From the NCBI RefSeq assembly GCF_052161655.1, contig NZ_CP197418.1, positions 2,232,001 to 2,296,000 of the forward strand: a stretch of DNA of 64,000 nucleotides. Reading direction: 5' to 3'. Position 1 is the stretch's first letter. Each line of letters opens with the position of its first letter. The position numbers were made by a program, and so were the translations under genes. Positions 43,420 through 53,533 of the stretch are shown here, piece by piece. This DNA is from Novipirellula sp052161655. Lineage in GTDB: Bacteria > Planctomycetota > Planctomycetia > Pirellulales > Pirellulaceae. The notes beneath the pieces were generated by a model. The model was not told the DNA's origin, did not search any database, and worked only from the letters and a program-made list of their open reading frames with translations.

Positions 43420-45486
43420 CTATTCCAACAGTCGACTGAACATGCACAATTGACCGGTGGTTCGTGCGGCCACCGACGGGTTCCAGCGAACTTGGTTCAT
43501 CCGCTTGGATAGCTCGACACTTAAAACATCGATCGGCTGGTTCAGTCGAACGAACCCCAGTCGCTGAGCCGCTTCGGAAAGGTCTTGCCAATCCTGTGCA
43601 GCGACTTGCGTAAGTCCCGTCAACAGGATTTCGCTGAGATGGATGTTGAGTGTCGTGAGAAATTCTTTGATTGTCGACTGCGGCAAATTCAATTCGCTGT
43701 CTGCGGGACTCGCTTCGGCCTGGACTTCCCCGCCACCCCCTAGCCAAGTCGACACAGCTTGACGCGATTGGTCGGCCGATTCAAACACGATCGAGATCGG
43801 TTCGATTTCAAGTTGCTGGTGTACCCAGCGAACATGACCGCAGACAAAACGTGCGTCGCTGCCACGCGTGGCCAACATGTTGCTCAATTCCGTGAACCCC
43901 GCATCACCGCGATGGTGGTAAGGAAAGATGATCCGGGCGGACTCGGAATTCGCATCGTGCATCGTCGCGGTCAGCTGTTGATGGACGACGTCAAAATCCG
44001 AATCGCTGATCCGAGTGACTTTTAATACGTGTAGGTTCTCGGTGTACCGCAGCGGTCGCAACCAATCCGGTGGCAATAATTCGAACCGTTCCCGCGCTTG
44101 TTGAAAATGGTCGATCGCCAGCGGAGGTTGCAGATGTTCCCATTGGAACGTTTGCGGATTGATCGTCAATTTCCCGCTGCCTCGTGGCAAAATCAATTCG
44201 TCGGTCGCGGTCCGTTTTCCCGAGCCAAGCATCATTTGCGACATCGCCGCACCGCCCAATGACACGCCGCGGCTGAGTGAATGGGCCGCCAATTCCACAA
44301 AGGATTTGGGCATTGCTTGTGATTTCGGATCCAGGTCGGCAAACACCCGCTGCACCGCGACCACGGTTCCAGTATCGACGTCCTGGAAATAGGCGAGCAT
44401 CTTGGTTTGCGATCGGCTGGGGCGAACGCCAAGCCCGAGCCCGACGAACCGCCCGGCCTTGATGTCGGTACGGCGATCGGATTTGTTGCCACGCACCAGC
44501 GGTTGAGGCACCGATCCATTTTGTGACCGAATCGACCGCGACCGCGCGATCAACTCGCCTATCAACCGCACTGTTTCCAGGGGACTGAATCTGGCATCCT
44601 GCTGAGTGTAGCATTCATGTTGGTGGATCAGCTGTAGCACCAGTTCAGCGGGCCATACCATGCCGCACCCACGCAGTTGTTTTTCCAGCCGCGATAAACG
44701 TTGGGGCCACGTGGCACTGCAGCCGGACATCCCGTCGCTGCAAAATTCGATAATCAGTTCTTCGAGTCGGTCGAGTTCATCATTGGGAAGGGGCAACTCG
44801 TTTTGGCCTAACGAAATTAGCCCGGCGTTTCGCTTGGGATCCAGTTCGCGAAACGCCCACACCGCCATCGCGGTCCACTGAGGCAGCATCGCTGCGGCAC
44901 AATCCGCTCGTGCATAGCGTGCATCACCCGGCACAGGGAAACGAACGGTGCACGATTCGTGCAAGAATCGAGCAGTCGGTTTCTCGCCACGCGTTAGCTC
45001 GACCAAAACGCCATCGTCAAACACTTTCCTCGCCCGCGTGATCGTCGCCTTGCGAAAATGTTGGACCAGATCGTCGTCACTGATTTGACCCGGATCCCAA
45101 GCGGACGATGTTGCGGCGGTGTTTTGATCGTCGTGGACCGTGGTGCCATCGAGGCCGACTTCGTCGGTTTCGCCTTTGTCGGACGGGGCAGCGTTCACGA
45201 CATGACGTTGATATGCCAGGACGGATCGAATCACATGGCGGCTGATTCCGATCGAGCCGCTCGAACAGTTGGCTTCGTGAATCGTTTGCCCCGATACGAA
45301 TTGGCACACGGTTCCGTCGGACCACGTCACGATTAAATCGTGAACTGCGGAATCGTCCTCGGATTCGTTGATTTCGTAACTCCACAGACCTTCGTCCAAT
45401 TCGCGTTGGGCACGTTTCACGGTGCCACGGTTGGTCAGTGAGGCCAAATCGTCACTGGATAACGAGAGCAGATCGACTCGAGTCAT
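43420..45486 (-). CDS. Degenerate SWIM zinc-finger-like protein (YehQ-like)
   Basis: 688 residues, the last gene of the five-gene module. Two N-terminal segments (about 60-100 and 150-230) have the spacing of SWIM domains, W-S-D-G-T-V-C...A-N-C-S-S...S-R-H-V, ending in a helix L-A-Y-Q. However, the expected C-x-C and C-x-H ligands are changed to C-x-S and S-x-H, so zinc binding is probably lost. The remainder is alpha/beta with no recognised catalytic motif. E. coli YehQ is the SWIM member of the same gene set. It starts 3 bp after the VWA gene stop and so must be co-translated with it. Function unknown. Confidence 0.7.
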   Translation of the reverse strand: MTRVDLLSLSSDDLASLTNRGTVKRAQRELDEGLWSYEINESEDDSAVHDLIVTWSDGTVCQFVSGQTIHEANCSSGSIGISRHVIRSVLAYQRHVVNAAPSDKGETDEVGLDGTTVHDDQNTAATSSAWDPGQISDDDLVQHFRKATITRARKVFDDGVLVELTRGEKPTARFLHESCTVRFPVPGDARYARADCAAAMLPQWTAMAVWAFRELDPKRNAGLISLGQNELPLPNDELDRLEELIIEFCSDGMSGCSATWPQRLSRLEKQLRGCGMVWPAELVLQLIHQHECYTQQDARFSPLETVRLIGELIARSRSIRSQNGSVPQPLVRGNKSDRRTDIKAGRFVGLGLGVRPSRSQTKMLAYFQDVDTGTVVAVQRVFADLDPKSQAMPKSFVELAAHSLSRGVSLGGAAMSQMMLGSGKRTATDELILPRGSGKLTINPQTFQWEHLQPPLAIDHFQQARERFELLPPDWLRPLRYTENLHVLKVTRISDSDFDVVHQQLTATMHDANSESARIIFPYHHRGDAGFTELSNMLATRGSDARFVCGHVRWVHQQLEIEPISIVFESADQSRQAVSTWLGGGGEVQAEASPADSELNLPQSTIKEFLTTLNIHLSEILLTGLTQVAAQDWQDLSEAAQRLGFVRLNQPIDVLSVELSKRMNQVRWNPSVAARTTGQLCMFSRLLE

Positions 45487-45489
45487 GGT

Positions 45490-46698
45490 TTATGCCCGCA
45501 CCTTTTCGGCAACCCAATTGGCCAGTTCACCGGGAGTCATCGCGGCGACGTGCCAGCCGATTTTGACCATCTGAGCCGCGACTTGTTCGTCGTACGTCGG
45601 ATCGGCTTGACCATCCAAGGCGGCCAAACCTAAGCACGTCACGCCGCTTTCGACCAATTGGCGAGCGGCGGAATAGAGCCGCGCGGTGGGTCCGCCTTCG
45701 TAAAAATCGGTGATTAACGCCACGATCGTGCGTTGCGGGTTTTCCACCAACGTCGATGCGTACGCGACCGCTTGTCCGATGTCGGTTCCGCCACCGAGTT
45801 GCACTTTCATTAATGTTTCAACGGGATCGACGATCTGGCCCGTCAAATCGACGACCGACGTATCAAAAATGCAAAGGTGGACCTTCATCATTTGCATGCT
45901 GTAGAACACCGCCGCCGTGACGGCCGAGTGGATCACGCTATCAAGCATGCTGCCCGATTCATCCACCAGGATAATGATTTGCCAACGATCAACTTGCCGC
46001 CGCACGCGTGAATAGAAGTACGGCGTTTCTACTAACACCCGTCGTTCGATGGGATCGTAGTGTTTCAGATTGCGTCGTAACGTCGTTTGCACGTCAAAGT
46101 TCTTGGCGATTCTCAAAAACGAACGATGGCGTCGATCCACCGATCCTTGAAATGCACTGCGAACCTGTTCGGCCATTTCTTCCATCAATTGCTCGACGGC
46201 CTTGCGAACGAGTTGTTGTGCCGCCTTCAACACATCTTGGTTCATCAAATGCTTGGTTCGCAGCACCGCTTTGAGCAAAGTTTGGTTCGGTTGAGCCCGC
46301 GCCAGCACATCGGGGTTAGTCACCATTTCGTCGAGCTGATACCGCTCGAGTGCATCCTTTTCCAGACGCTCGATGGTCGACTTGGGGAACAGTTCGTGAA
46401 TTTGGTTGATCCACTCCGGGACGGTCAACGAGCTGGCGTCGAGGCTGCCGGAGCGATTACCGTCCTTGCCACGTACGTTTTGCCCACGCCCTTCGCGATC
46501 ATAGAGAAACCCCAAGCATTCTTCTTGCAGTTGTTCTTGATGCGACAGCGCACCGCACAATTGTTCGCTGCCCGATCCCATTACTAATCGCCAACGCGAC
46601 TGACGTTGGGCCAATGTTTCGGCCGCTGCGTCCTCGTTTGGCGGTGTCGCTTCAGAGGTTGCGGGCGATTGCGGATTATTCGAATTAGAGTCGGCCAT
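45490..46698 (-). CDS. VWA-domain protein (YehP-like) of the MoxR module
   Basis: 402 residues from an ATG with GGAG seven bases upstream; this start overlaps the DUF5682 gene by 14 bp. The N-terminal 190 residues are helical and charged. The C-terminal von Willebrand A domain has a full MIDAS: DESGSM, then the Thr in GGGTDIG, then the Asp in ITDFYEGG. VWA proteins encoded next to MoxR ATPases commonly act as metal-dependent adaptors or targets of the ATPase, as in RavA-ViaA. The tight overlap with the neighbours on both sides implies fixed stoichiometry or assembly. Confidence 0.85.
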   Translation of the reverse strand: MADSNSNNPQSPATSEATPPNEDAAAETLAQRQSRWRLVMGSGSEQLCGALSHQEQLQEECLGFLYDREGRGQNVRGKDGNRSGSLDASSLTVPEWINQIHELFPKSTIERLEKDALERYQLDEMVTNPDVLARAQPNQTLLKAVLRTKHLMNQDVLKAAQQLVRKAVEQLMEEMAEQVRSAFQGSVDRRHRSFLRIAKNFDVQTTLRRNLKHYDPIERRVLVETPYFYSRVRRQVDRWQIIILVDESGSMLDSVIHSAVTAAVFYSMQMMKVHLCIFDTSVVDLTGQIVDPVETLMKVQLGGGTDIGQAVAYASTLVENPQRTIVALITDFYEGGPTARLYSAARQLVESGVTCLGLAALDGQADPTYDEQVAAQMVKIGWHVAAMTPGELANWVAEKVRA

Positions 46699-49081
46699 CG
46701 ATTTGCTCCAGTCCGTATTTGGCAATCGCCTCGAAAAGACGGTCTTCGATCGCCAGCGATTCCGCCGCCGTCGCTTCGTCGGCCGGCAAGTGGCTCAGTG
46801 GCTTGGGGTTCTTCAGTCCAAGTGAATCGAACAGCGTGGACAGCATGTGATGCTTTTCACGCGGCGTGAATGAGGTGAACGCCAATCGCAGCGACGGCAA
46901 TGCGGTTTGAAATTCATCGCCAGCAAACCGCAACAAGACTTGGTCGATCGAACGAACCAAGGGCGGGTGCCGCTGAGCGACCTCGCGCGCGAGCGTGAAC
47001 AAGCCGTTTAGGAAATCGCCAAGATGGTCGGGATTGGCAAAGAACATCAGATCCTTCAGCACTCGATCGGGGCTGGCCTGGCCGATCGTCCACAGGATTC
47101 CTGCAGCAGCCCCTCGGACCGTGGGCGGTTTGTGAGCGTCCGCTTGGATTCGCGTCAACACGCTCGCGAATTCGTTTTCGGCTAGCTCCAGCACGTCGCC
47201 GACACGTCGATACGCTTCCAGCATCGCTTGCATGCCTCGCAAAATCGAGCCATCCGCCGGCGTTTGCTTTCCGATCGACTCGAGTAGCCACAGGGATCGT
47301 GAAAACGATTGACGAACCAGATTCTGCAGCTGAGGCAAGCGTGTCGTCCCAAAGGCTTCGTCAAAACAAAACACATATAACAAGTGTCCGAGCGATTGAG
47401 CGACTGCGACAAAGCGAGGTTCCGATGCAATCAGTCGCTCAAGTGATTCGAGCAGCGGTTTCGATAGCGACTCGACGCCACACTGAGATGTCTTGACTAA
47501 CAATTCCGCTGCCTTCGCAGCATCCCGCTGCTGGCGGTTGGATTGTTCGGTTAAGCGAGCCGCAACCGCCTCGGCGATTGTGGTGCCGTAGCGAGACGCT
47601 TCGATACAGGATGATTCAAACTCGGGAGTCCATCTCCGGTTCCACTTTTCCCAAAGCCGCTCCAGTTCGTCGCGGGCGAGAAAGTCGGTTCCACCGTCGC
47701 GCCGAAACCCTTTGATGTCCAGCACGCTCAGTTGGTGCAGCAGCCTACTTTTTCGCACATCCGCGGCATCCAAAAGATCCAGTTCGATTGATTCACTTCG
47801 CCGCGTCGGTTCGAGTCCGAGCATTTCGAGTTGGTGTTGGATTTCGCGAACCAGCGGGGGAGTGCGAATCCCGCTTGCCAATCGCCCACGCTGGTCACCA
47901 CGTAGCACCGCATGCACGGCATCGATGAAGGGCGATTCGCAATCGTATTCCAACTCGTCTTTGATCAACGATGACGTTACTGCGTCGATCAGGTCTCGTC
48001 GCCACACATGGTTCCGCTCGCGAAGTGCCGCCAGCGCCCGAGCCGACGTTTCGACTGCGATCAGGTCTGCCGTGCTGAGCGTTTGTTTTCGGTGGCGAAG
48101 TGCAGTGACCAATTCGGTCAACAGCGGTTGGTGGTCAAAGGTTTTGTCTTGGTTTCGTTGCGACCAAGCATGGTGGTAAAACCCCGGACTCGGCATGCCT
48201 GCGTTGTAGCCGGTCAAATTGTCGAGCCTTTCGTACGAATATGTCGTCAGTGCGACACCACGATCGACGATTGCGGCAATCACCGACTGCGACGCTTCAC
48301 TGGGCTGTGGGTCGTCGATCCCCGCACATGCAAAGCTTTCGTTGCGAGCCAACAACGCACTGCTGTGAAAGCCGCCGGTCACAACCAGTGTTTTACCGGT
48401 CGTTTGCTTCGCCGTCTTGGCAATTTGCTCAGCCATGAACGCTTCGCGTCGGCGGTCGCTGACGCTCACACTGGGCTCCCAATTGCGGATATTCCAGCAC
48501 AACGAATGAGTGCGACGCAAATAATCGGCGAGTTCAAGCTTTGCGTGTGATTCGATTAACCGGTCCCACAGATCGTCAAAGTCTTCGACTTGCAGCCGCT
48601 CGCACAACGCGTTGACATAGCGTCCACGACGAAGTTCCGCGTCGGCATAACGATGCGAGGCACGTGCGTCCCCCGCACTTTCGGACCACGGCAGGTCGAT
48701 GAAACGCACTTCGGCATCGATACGATGAGCTTGTTGAATTGCGACCCATTCCGGCGAATATTCGCAAAACGGATAATAGACGCCCTGATGAATCAGTTCG
48801 GTTTCCGCTTGATCATCGCCGGTTGCCACGCCCGCTCGAAAATAGCTGTAGATTGCGATCGGCAATTGATGCTCGAGCAAGAGTTCGCCGAGATGCTCGT
48901 TGTAGTCGCTGGGTCCTTCGATCAACACCGCAGTTGGTTTAAGCGACTCGATCAGCTGAGCGATCAACATGGCGCACGCCGGACTGTGATGCCGAACGGG
49001 GAAATAGACCACGTCCGCTGTGGTATCACACAGCCGATCGATCAACGGTTGATCATCCGGTGTTGGATCGCGTTTTGGCAT
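46685..49081 (-). CDS. DUF5682 protein (YehM-like)
   Basis: 798 residues. The N-terminus carries the DUF5682 hallmark FPVRHHSPACAMLI, then TAVLIEGPSDYNEHL and, further on, W-S-E-S-A-G-D-A. TGGFHSSALL appears near residue 235. Spaced His and Glu residues suggest a metal-binding alpha/beta domain similar in general shape to EreA/TraB-type proteins, but this is a guess. The C-terminal 450 residues are helical, HEAT-like. E. coli YehM belongs to the same family and sits beside YehL and YehP. It lies 62 bp after the ATPase gene. No activity is known. Confidence 0.8.
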   Translation of the reverse strand: MPKRDPTPDDQPLIDRLCDTTADVVYFPVRHHSPACAMLIAQLIESLKPTAVLIEGPSDYNEHLGELLLEHQLPIAIYSYFRAGVATGDDQAETELIHQGVYYPFCEYSPEWVAIQQAHRIDAEVRFIDLPWSESAGDARASHRYADAELRRGRYVNALCERLQVEDFDDLWDRLIESHAKLELADYLRRTHSLCWNIRNWEPSVSVSDRRREAFMAEQIAKTAKQTTGKTLVVTGGFHSSALLARNESFACAGIDDPQPSEASQSVIAAIVDRGVALTTYSYERLDNLTGYNAGMPSPGFYHHAWSQRNQDKTFDHQPLLTELVTALRHRKQTLSTADLIAVETSARALAALRERNHVWRRDLIDAVTSSLIKDELEYDCESPFIDAVHAVLRGDQRGRLASGIRTPPLVREIQHQLEMLGLEPTRRSESIELDLLDAADVRKSRLLHQLSVLDIKGFRRDGGTDFLARDELERLWEKWNRRWTPEFESSCIEASRYGTTIAEAVAARLTEQSNRQQRDAAKAAELLVKTSQCGVESLSKPLLESLERLIASEPRFVAVAQSLGHLLYVFCFDEAFGTTRLPQLQNLVRQSFSRSLWLLESIGKQTPADGSILRGMQAMLEAYRRVGDVLELAENEFASVLTRIQADAHKPPTVRGAAAGILWTIGQASPDRVLKDLMFFANPDHLGDFLNGLFTLAREVAQRHPPLVRSIDQVLLRFAGDEFQTALPSLRLAFTSFTPREKHHMLSTLFDSLGLKNPKPLSHLPADEATAAESLAIEDRLFEAIAKYGLEQIDGRL

Positions 49082-49143
49082 CCGACGCTATCTTCTTTTT
49101 GAAAATCCGTGTGCGATTTTTCGAGGACACATTCTCGCAGAGA

Positions 49144-50280
49144 TCAAGTCAGTTCATCACGAGCATCATAGAACTCTTTCCAGCGACCTTGTTTCCTTTT
49201 TTTGATCACGTGGTCGAAATAGTGCCGGACTTTCTTGAGGTCGTCGGGATTGTCCTTCAGTACGCTGCCCACCAAATGGCGAACCAAATGAGTCGGTTCG
49301 ATTTTGCCGTCGGCGTAGTAGTACGCATGCACGCCTGCGGCGTAGGCCGTTCCGACCGCTTCGGCGGTACTGAGCACGGTCGAGGGAGGATCGATGCCTT
49401 GACCGTCGATCGTTTTGCCTTGGCGAAGTTCGCGAAACGTCGTGACCAACAACTCGGTTAAGTCTTGATCGATCGTGACCGGGACTTGAGAACGGTCGAG
49501 GTTGCGGTTGGTTTCTCGCAGCACCAATTGCATTTCTTCGGCAATGTCCGCAATCGGATGCACCGTTTCGAAATTGAATCGCCGCTTCAATGCCGCACTC
49601 ATTTCGTTGACACCGCGGTCACGCGTGTTTGCGGTGGCAATCACATTGAAACCGGCCTGAGCGTACAGGCTGCGGTTTTGCTCGGGCAATTCGGGGATCG
49701 CCATCACTCGATCGCTGAGCACGGACAACAAGACGTCCTGAATTTCCAAAGCACAACGCGTGATCTCTTCAAAACGGACCAATTTGCCGTGAGTCATCCC
49801 CAGGTAAAGCGGTGCGGGAACAAGCGAGTTCTCACACGGCCCTTCGGCAACCAGCAACGCATAGTTCCACGAATAGCGGATATTGTCTTCGGTGGTGCCG
49901 GCACTGCCTTGGATCGTCAGCGTCGAATCGCCGCTGATCGCTGCCGTCAACAGTTCACTCAAGTAGCTTTTCGCTGTGCCAGGTTCTCCAATCAGCATCA
50001 GACCGCGGTTGGTTGCCAGCGACACGATACATCGTTCCAGGAATGCTCGTCGGCCGACAAATTTGGGCGGCTTGCCTTGTTGTGCATCGCCCAAGACAAA
50101 CGACAACACCGCACGCGGCGACATTCGCCAACCCGGTGGCTTGGGTTCGTCAGCGGTGGCGTTCGCCAACTCAGCGAGTTCGTCCGCAAACAGCACTTCC
50201 GCCGGGGGACGCTGCTGCGACAGAGACGCTTGGTTTGATTCGCTTGACGCCTTTCGTGAGACCGCTTTTTTCTTAGCCAT
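49144..50280 (-). CDS. MoxR-family AAA+ ATPase (YehL subfamily)
   Basis: 378 residues from the ATG encoding MAKKKAV; the stop of the upstream WGR gene is 2 bp before it. A basic, flexible N-terminal 35 residues precede the AAA+ core. Walker A is LMLIGEPGTAKS, the Walker B-like segment is LVRFEEITRCALEIQD, and sensor 1 with arginine-finger region is VIATANTRDRGVNEMSAALKRRFNFE. MoxR ATPases use ATP to remodel partner proteins, usually with a VWA protein encoded nearby, as here. The target is unknown. This subfamily takes its name from E. coli YehL, which has the same neighbours. Confidence 0.9.
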   Translation of the reverse strand: MAKKKAVSRKASSESNQASLSQQRPPAEVLFADELAELANATADEPKPPGWRMSPRAVLSFVLGDAQQGKPPKFVGRRAFLERCIVSLATNRGLMLIGEPGTAKSYLSELLTAAISGDSTLTIQGSAGTTEDNIRYSWNYALLVAEGPCENSLVPAPLYLGMTHGKLVRFEEITRCALEIQDVLLSVLSDRVMAIPELPEQNRSLYAQAGFNVIATANTRDRGVNEMSAALKRRFNFETVHPIADIAEEMQLVLRETNRNLDRSQVPVTIDQDLTELLVTTFRELRQGKTIDGQGIDPPSTVLSTAEAVGTAYAAGVHAYYYADGKIEPTHLVRHLVGSVLKDNPDDLKKVRHYFDHVIKKRKQGRWKEFYDARDELT

Positions 50281-50282
50281 CG

Positions 50283-53200
50283 CTATTTTGCTTTCGATTT
50301 CAGCAGGTGAAGATCCGCCATGACTTCGCTGAGCACAATCGGTGAAACCTCGCTTAGCTTCATCGGTTTTTCGCTGCCCCAGCCGTACCCCGACGGAGCA
50401 CGCATGCCTTTGCAAAAGTGAATCGACTCGGTCTTTAGCATCTCATCGGGATCAATGTATCCCATTCCCACAACGCCATCGTAATGGACAACCGCAGTGA
50501 CATCCGCCGAAGGGAACTGTTTGGAATGCTCGTCAAAACATCCCCCATCCATTGCCACGCCCCGGATCCAGCCGAGTTTTTCTAGGGTGAACACCATCGT
50601 TGGGGCTGCCAAGGAGAGTCCCGCGAACCGATCCAATTGCTTCGTTTTTTCTTCGCCTTTTTCGAGACTAAAGACCTCGCGTCCGAGTTGCGGAAAGGGT
50701 GTGATGATTTCGTAATCGCTAAGCACTTCACCCCACGTGCTGCGTTCCGCGTCGGACAGATCCAGCGGATGCATCAGTCCAATCTGAGCTGCTTTGTCGA
50801 GCGACACCGCGGCGTCTTTGGCATCGGCGTTGTCACGCTCTTCGGTGACGCGGAACAGTCCCGTGCGTTTTCCCTTGGCGTCAAACGAGCCCCAAATCAA
50901 TTTTTGCACCAAGTGTGTCATCAAAGGATGTTTGACCAACAACGTCTGGAAATCGTCGACCGACCAACGACGACCGGTCACCATCGCTTGTTCGAGTCGC
51001 CCGGCTTGCAGCGTCGCCACCTCTTTGATTTGCTTTTTGATCAGCTTCCATTCGCTCAGCGATTCGTTGGCGACTTTTTCATCGTCCTTCGCCCCCGGCT
51101 TCGGCATGTTGGGGCGTAGTTTGCCCGCCTCGTCACGAACCATCGGTTTTAAATCACCACCGAGAGCAAACGAAAACGACCGCGGGCCGAATGAAAACTC
51201 GCGTCGACCCATTTCGTCCAGTCCGCAATCGGGTATCACGCGGTCTTCCAGTTCGGCGCGAGTCATTCCCTTCTCTTTGGCGATGTCCTCGACAAATGCC
51301 GCTGCTTTTGTTTTCAATCCTTTGAACTTCAATTTCTGAGCAACGCCGGACAATTGCATCAGCGCCGTGTTAGTGCCGACACCTCGCAAACACTCCAGTC
51401 CGAATACGGCTCGGGCGTGCTGACTTTCGCCGGGCCAGACGCGGATCATCGGCGTCAACTTCAGCACGCAACCGTCGTCACCGATGTGACCGATGGCTCC
51501 CATCGCCCATTTGTTTTTTGAAACCGAACCATCTTCTTGCCATAGTTCAAACAATCGCCATGCAAACGTATCGCGAACGCTTTTGTCAACGTTTTGTTTG
51601 ATCGCGGTTAACAACGGATGTCGTTCCGTGACCGGCGTGACCGCAAGGACTCGCAGCACTATATTCAGCTGCTCGTCACTGAGCCGTTGATCGCCCACGG
51701 TCAGCGGCGGCAGGTGGGCGGCGTTGGCCCACGGTGGCAATTTTGGCGGGCGAGCGATTTCGACCGTTGCCAATGCATCGCTCAGCCATTTAGGCGTCGT
51801 CTTTTGATCGAGCGGTTCAAACGTTTTCTCTTCAAAATCCAGCACGTCGCGTTGGACACGGGCCGCCCCATCGGATTTTTTGCCAGCCTTTTTCACGGCA
51901 TCCGCAATCACGTTTTGCAACCCACTGCGTTTGACCGATCGCAAGTAATCGATAGCGGCGTCGGCAAGTTTGCCTTTGGATGTCGCAGTATCGATCAGCC
52001 CGGACACCGCGTTGCCCACTTGCTGGGCCATCCAATCACGAGCCAAGGCAGGTGTTTTGGCGTTTAGCCGGCACTGCAACATCGGTTCGGCATTTTCGGG
52101 CGCACGGACCAGTCCGAGGACTTTTAACAATGCGGTGCAATCGTCTTTGTTCGATTGATTGCAGATCTGATCGGCGAGAACATCGAGTGCCGAGAACTCG
52201 GTACAGGCCAAGAAGCCTCGTGCGATTTCAGGAGTGTTGATTCGCAGACGTAGCCGACGCCATTCGGATTCGACTAGTTCCGCACTTCCGAGCCCGAACA
52301 GCAACGCTTGAGGTCGGTGGTAATGATCAGTCCACTCGTCACCCTTGCTGTAGCGGTCGTCCTCCCAGCTCGAGATGGCTTGATGGATTTCATCGTGCAT
52401 CCCCAGCATCGCTGCAAGGTAATGTTCGGCGGGATAGGACGAATACGAATCCGCCGGTTCGTAATCGGGAGCAAAACTCTTGCGTAAAATAGTTTTGAGT
52501 TTGTCGATCTCCGTTTGCTTCAAATAGGGAAGCACGTGGCTACGAAAACTGTTGCACAGCGAACGCATCAATTCCGATTTATCGTAACTTTGCTTCTTCT
52601 TGTGCCCGTGGATTGCCTTCAGCAAGATCTGTAAACACTCTTCGGCGCTGAACAGACTAAACAGTGCCTGCATGAATGGCTCGGGGATACCTCGCTCGAC
52701 TTGACTCACCTGGCCGGTCGCTTCTTTCACCGAAATCTTTCCGGTGAACTTATTTGCCTTCACAATCTTAGCGACATATTTCTCTTGCGCTGCTTTGTTT
52801 TCCAGTCGACTGGGATTGCCCGTCATCAAGCATACCCAGAAATGGGCTTCCTCCGGCGACAGGATTGGAGGCAGGTTCAGCTTTTCATACGGAATCGTCC
52901 ATCCGTACTGGCTGGTTTTTAAGCTCGTAAATCGCTTGATCGCAGTATCAATGTCGGCTGGTTTTGGTTCGCCACGCTCGAGTGGTTTGCGTTTACGGAA
53001 ACTGGCCAGAAACCAATCGGTCGGATCGAGGTCAATCGCTTGAGTGACCTCGGTGACCACGTTGGCGGCCGGAGCGGTCGCGGCGGCTTTGGCAGCCGTT
53101 TTCGCCTTGGACGTTGCTTTGCCGCCAGCGGATTTCGAGGCCGCTTTCGTTGCCGCCGATTGGTTTGGCGACTTACTCGCCGACTTGTTTGCAGAGGCCG

Positions 53201-53417
53201 CGGTCACATCGGAGTCCGCGTACCCTTTTTTGACTTTCTGTTGAACCAGTTTGTCAAACGATTTTTTAGCACTTGCGGCATCGTCAAATTCTTTGGTTTG
53301 AGATTGACCACTGGTTCCGACGCGACCGAATGTCACCGTGTGTGACTGGCCCTCCAATTCGATATTCCAGAACTTATCTGACGTTCCATCGGAAAAAATA
53401 AGCTGGCGAATGGACAT
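50283..53417 (-). CDS. WGR and DUF4132 protein (YehI/MolR-like)
   Basis: 1044 residues from the ATG encoding MSIRQL, supported by AGGGAG nine bases upstream; an earlier ATG at 53441 lacks this. Residues 10-75 are a WGR domain (F-W-N-I-E-L-E-G, then GRVGTSGQ). A Lys/Ala/Ser-rich linker of about 50 residues, histone H1-like, comes next. The rest is DUF4132-like and mostly helical, with the G-S-A-E-L-V-E-S and G-F-D-E-H-S-K-Q-F-P style patterns; DUF4132 accounts for the last 250 residues. WGR domains bind nucleic acid in PARP-type proteins. E. coli YehI has the same pairing. First gene of the module. Confidence 0.85.
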   Translation of the reverse strand: MSIRQLIFSDGTSDKFWNIELEGQSHTVTFGRVGTSGQSQTKEFDDAASAKKSFDKLVQQKVKKGYADSDVTAASANKSASKSPNQSAATKAASKSAGGKATSKAKTAAKAAATAPAANVVTEVTQAIDLDPTDWFLASFRKRKPLERGEPKPADIDTAIKRFTSLKTSQYGWTIPYEKLNLPPILSPEEAHFWVCLMTGNPSRLENKAAQEKYVAKIVKANKFTGKISVKEATGQVSQVERGIPEPFMQALFSLFSAEECLQILLKAIHGHKKKQSYDKSELMRSLCNSFRSHVLPYLKQTEIDKLKTILRKSFAPDYEPADSYSSYPAEHYLAAMLGMHDEIHQAISSWEDDRYSKGDEWTDHYHRPQALLFGLGSAELVESEWRRLRLRINTPEIARGFLACTEFSALDVLADQICNQSNKDDCTALLKVLGLVRAPENAEPMLQCRLNAKTPALARDWMAQQVGNAVSGLIDTATSKGKLADAAIDYLRSVKRSGLQNVIADAVKKAGKKSDGAARVQRDVLDFEEKTFEPLDQKTTPKWLSDALATVEIARPPKLPPWANAAHLPPLTVGDQRLSDEQLNIVLRVLAVTPVTERHPLLTAIKQNVDKSVRDTFAWRLFELWQEDGSVSKNKWAMGAIGHIGDDGCVLKLTPMIRVWPGESQHARAVFGLECLRGVGTNTALMQLSGVAQKLKFKGLKTKAAAFVEDIAKEKGMTRAELEDRVIPDCGLDEMGRREFSFGPRSFSFALGGDLKPMVRDEAGKLRPNMPKPGAKDDEKVANESLSEWKLIKKQIKEVATLQAGRLEQAMVTGRRWSVDDFQTLLVKHPLMTHLVQKLIWGSFDAKGKRTGLFRVTEERDNADAKDAAVSLDKAAQIGLMHPLDLSDAERSTWGEVLSDYEIITPFPQLGREVFSLEKGEEKTKQLDRFAGLSLAAPTMVFTLEKLGWIRGVAMDGGCFDEHSKQFPSADVTAVVHYDGVVGMGYIDPDEMLKTESIHFCKGMRAPSGYGWGSEKPMKLSEVSPIVLSEVMADLHLLKSKAK

Positions 53418-53533
53418 CCTCTGCGACTCCCTACAAGGCATGCTGACGCTACGAACGGCTTGGGTTGCCGAGTATTATGCCAGAGCGCAAGGGGCTTCGC
53501 CATCATGATCGAGTCGGTTCGACGCCCAATCGG

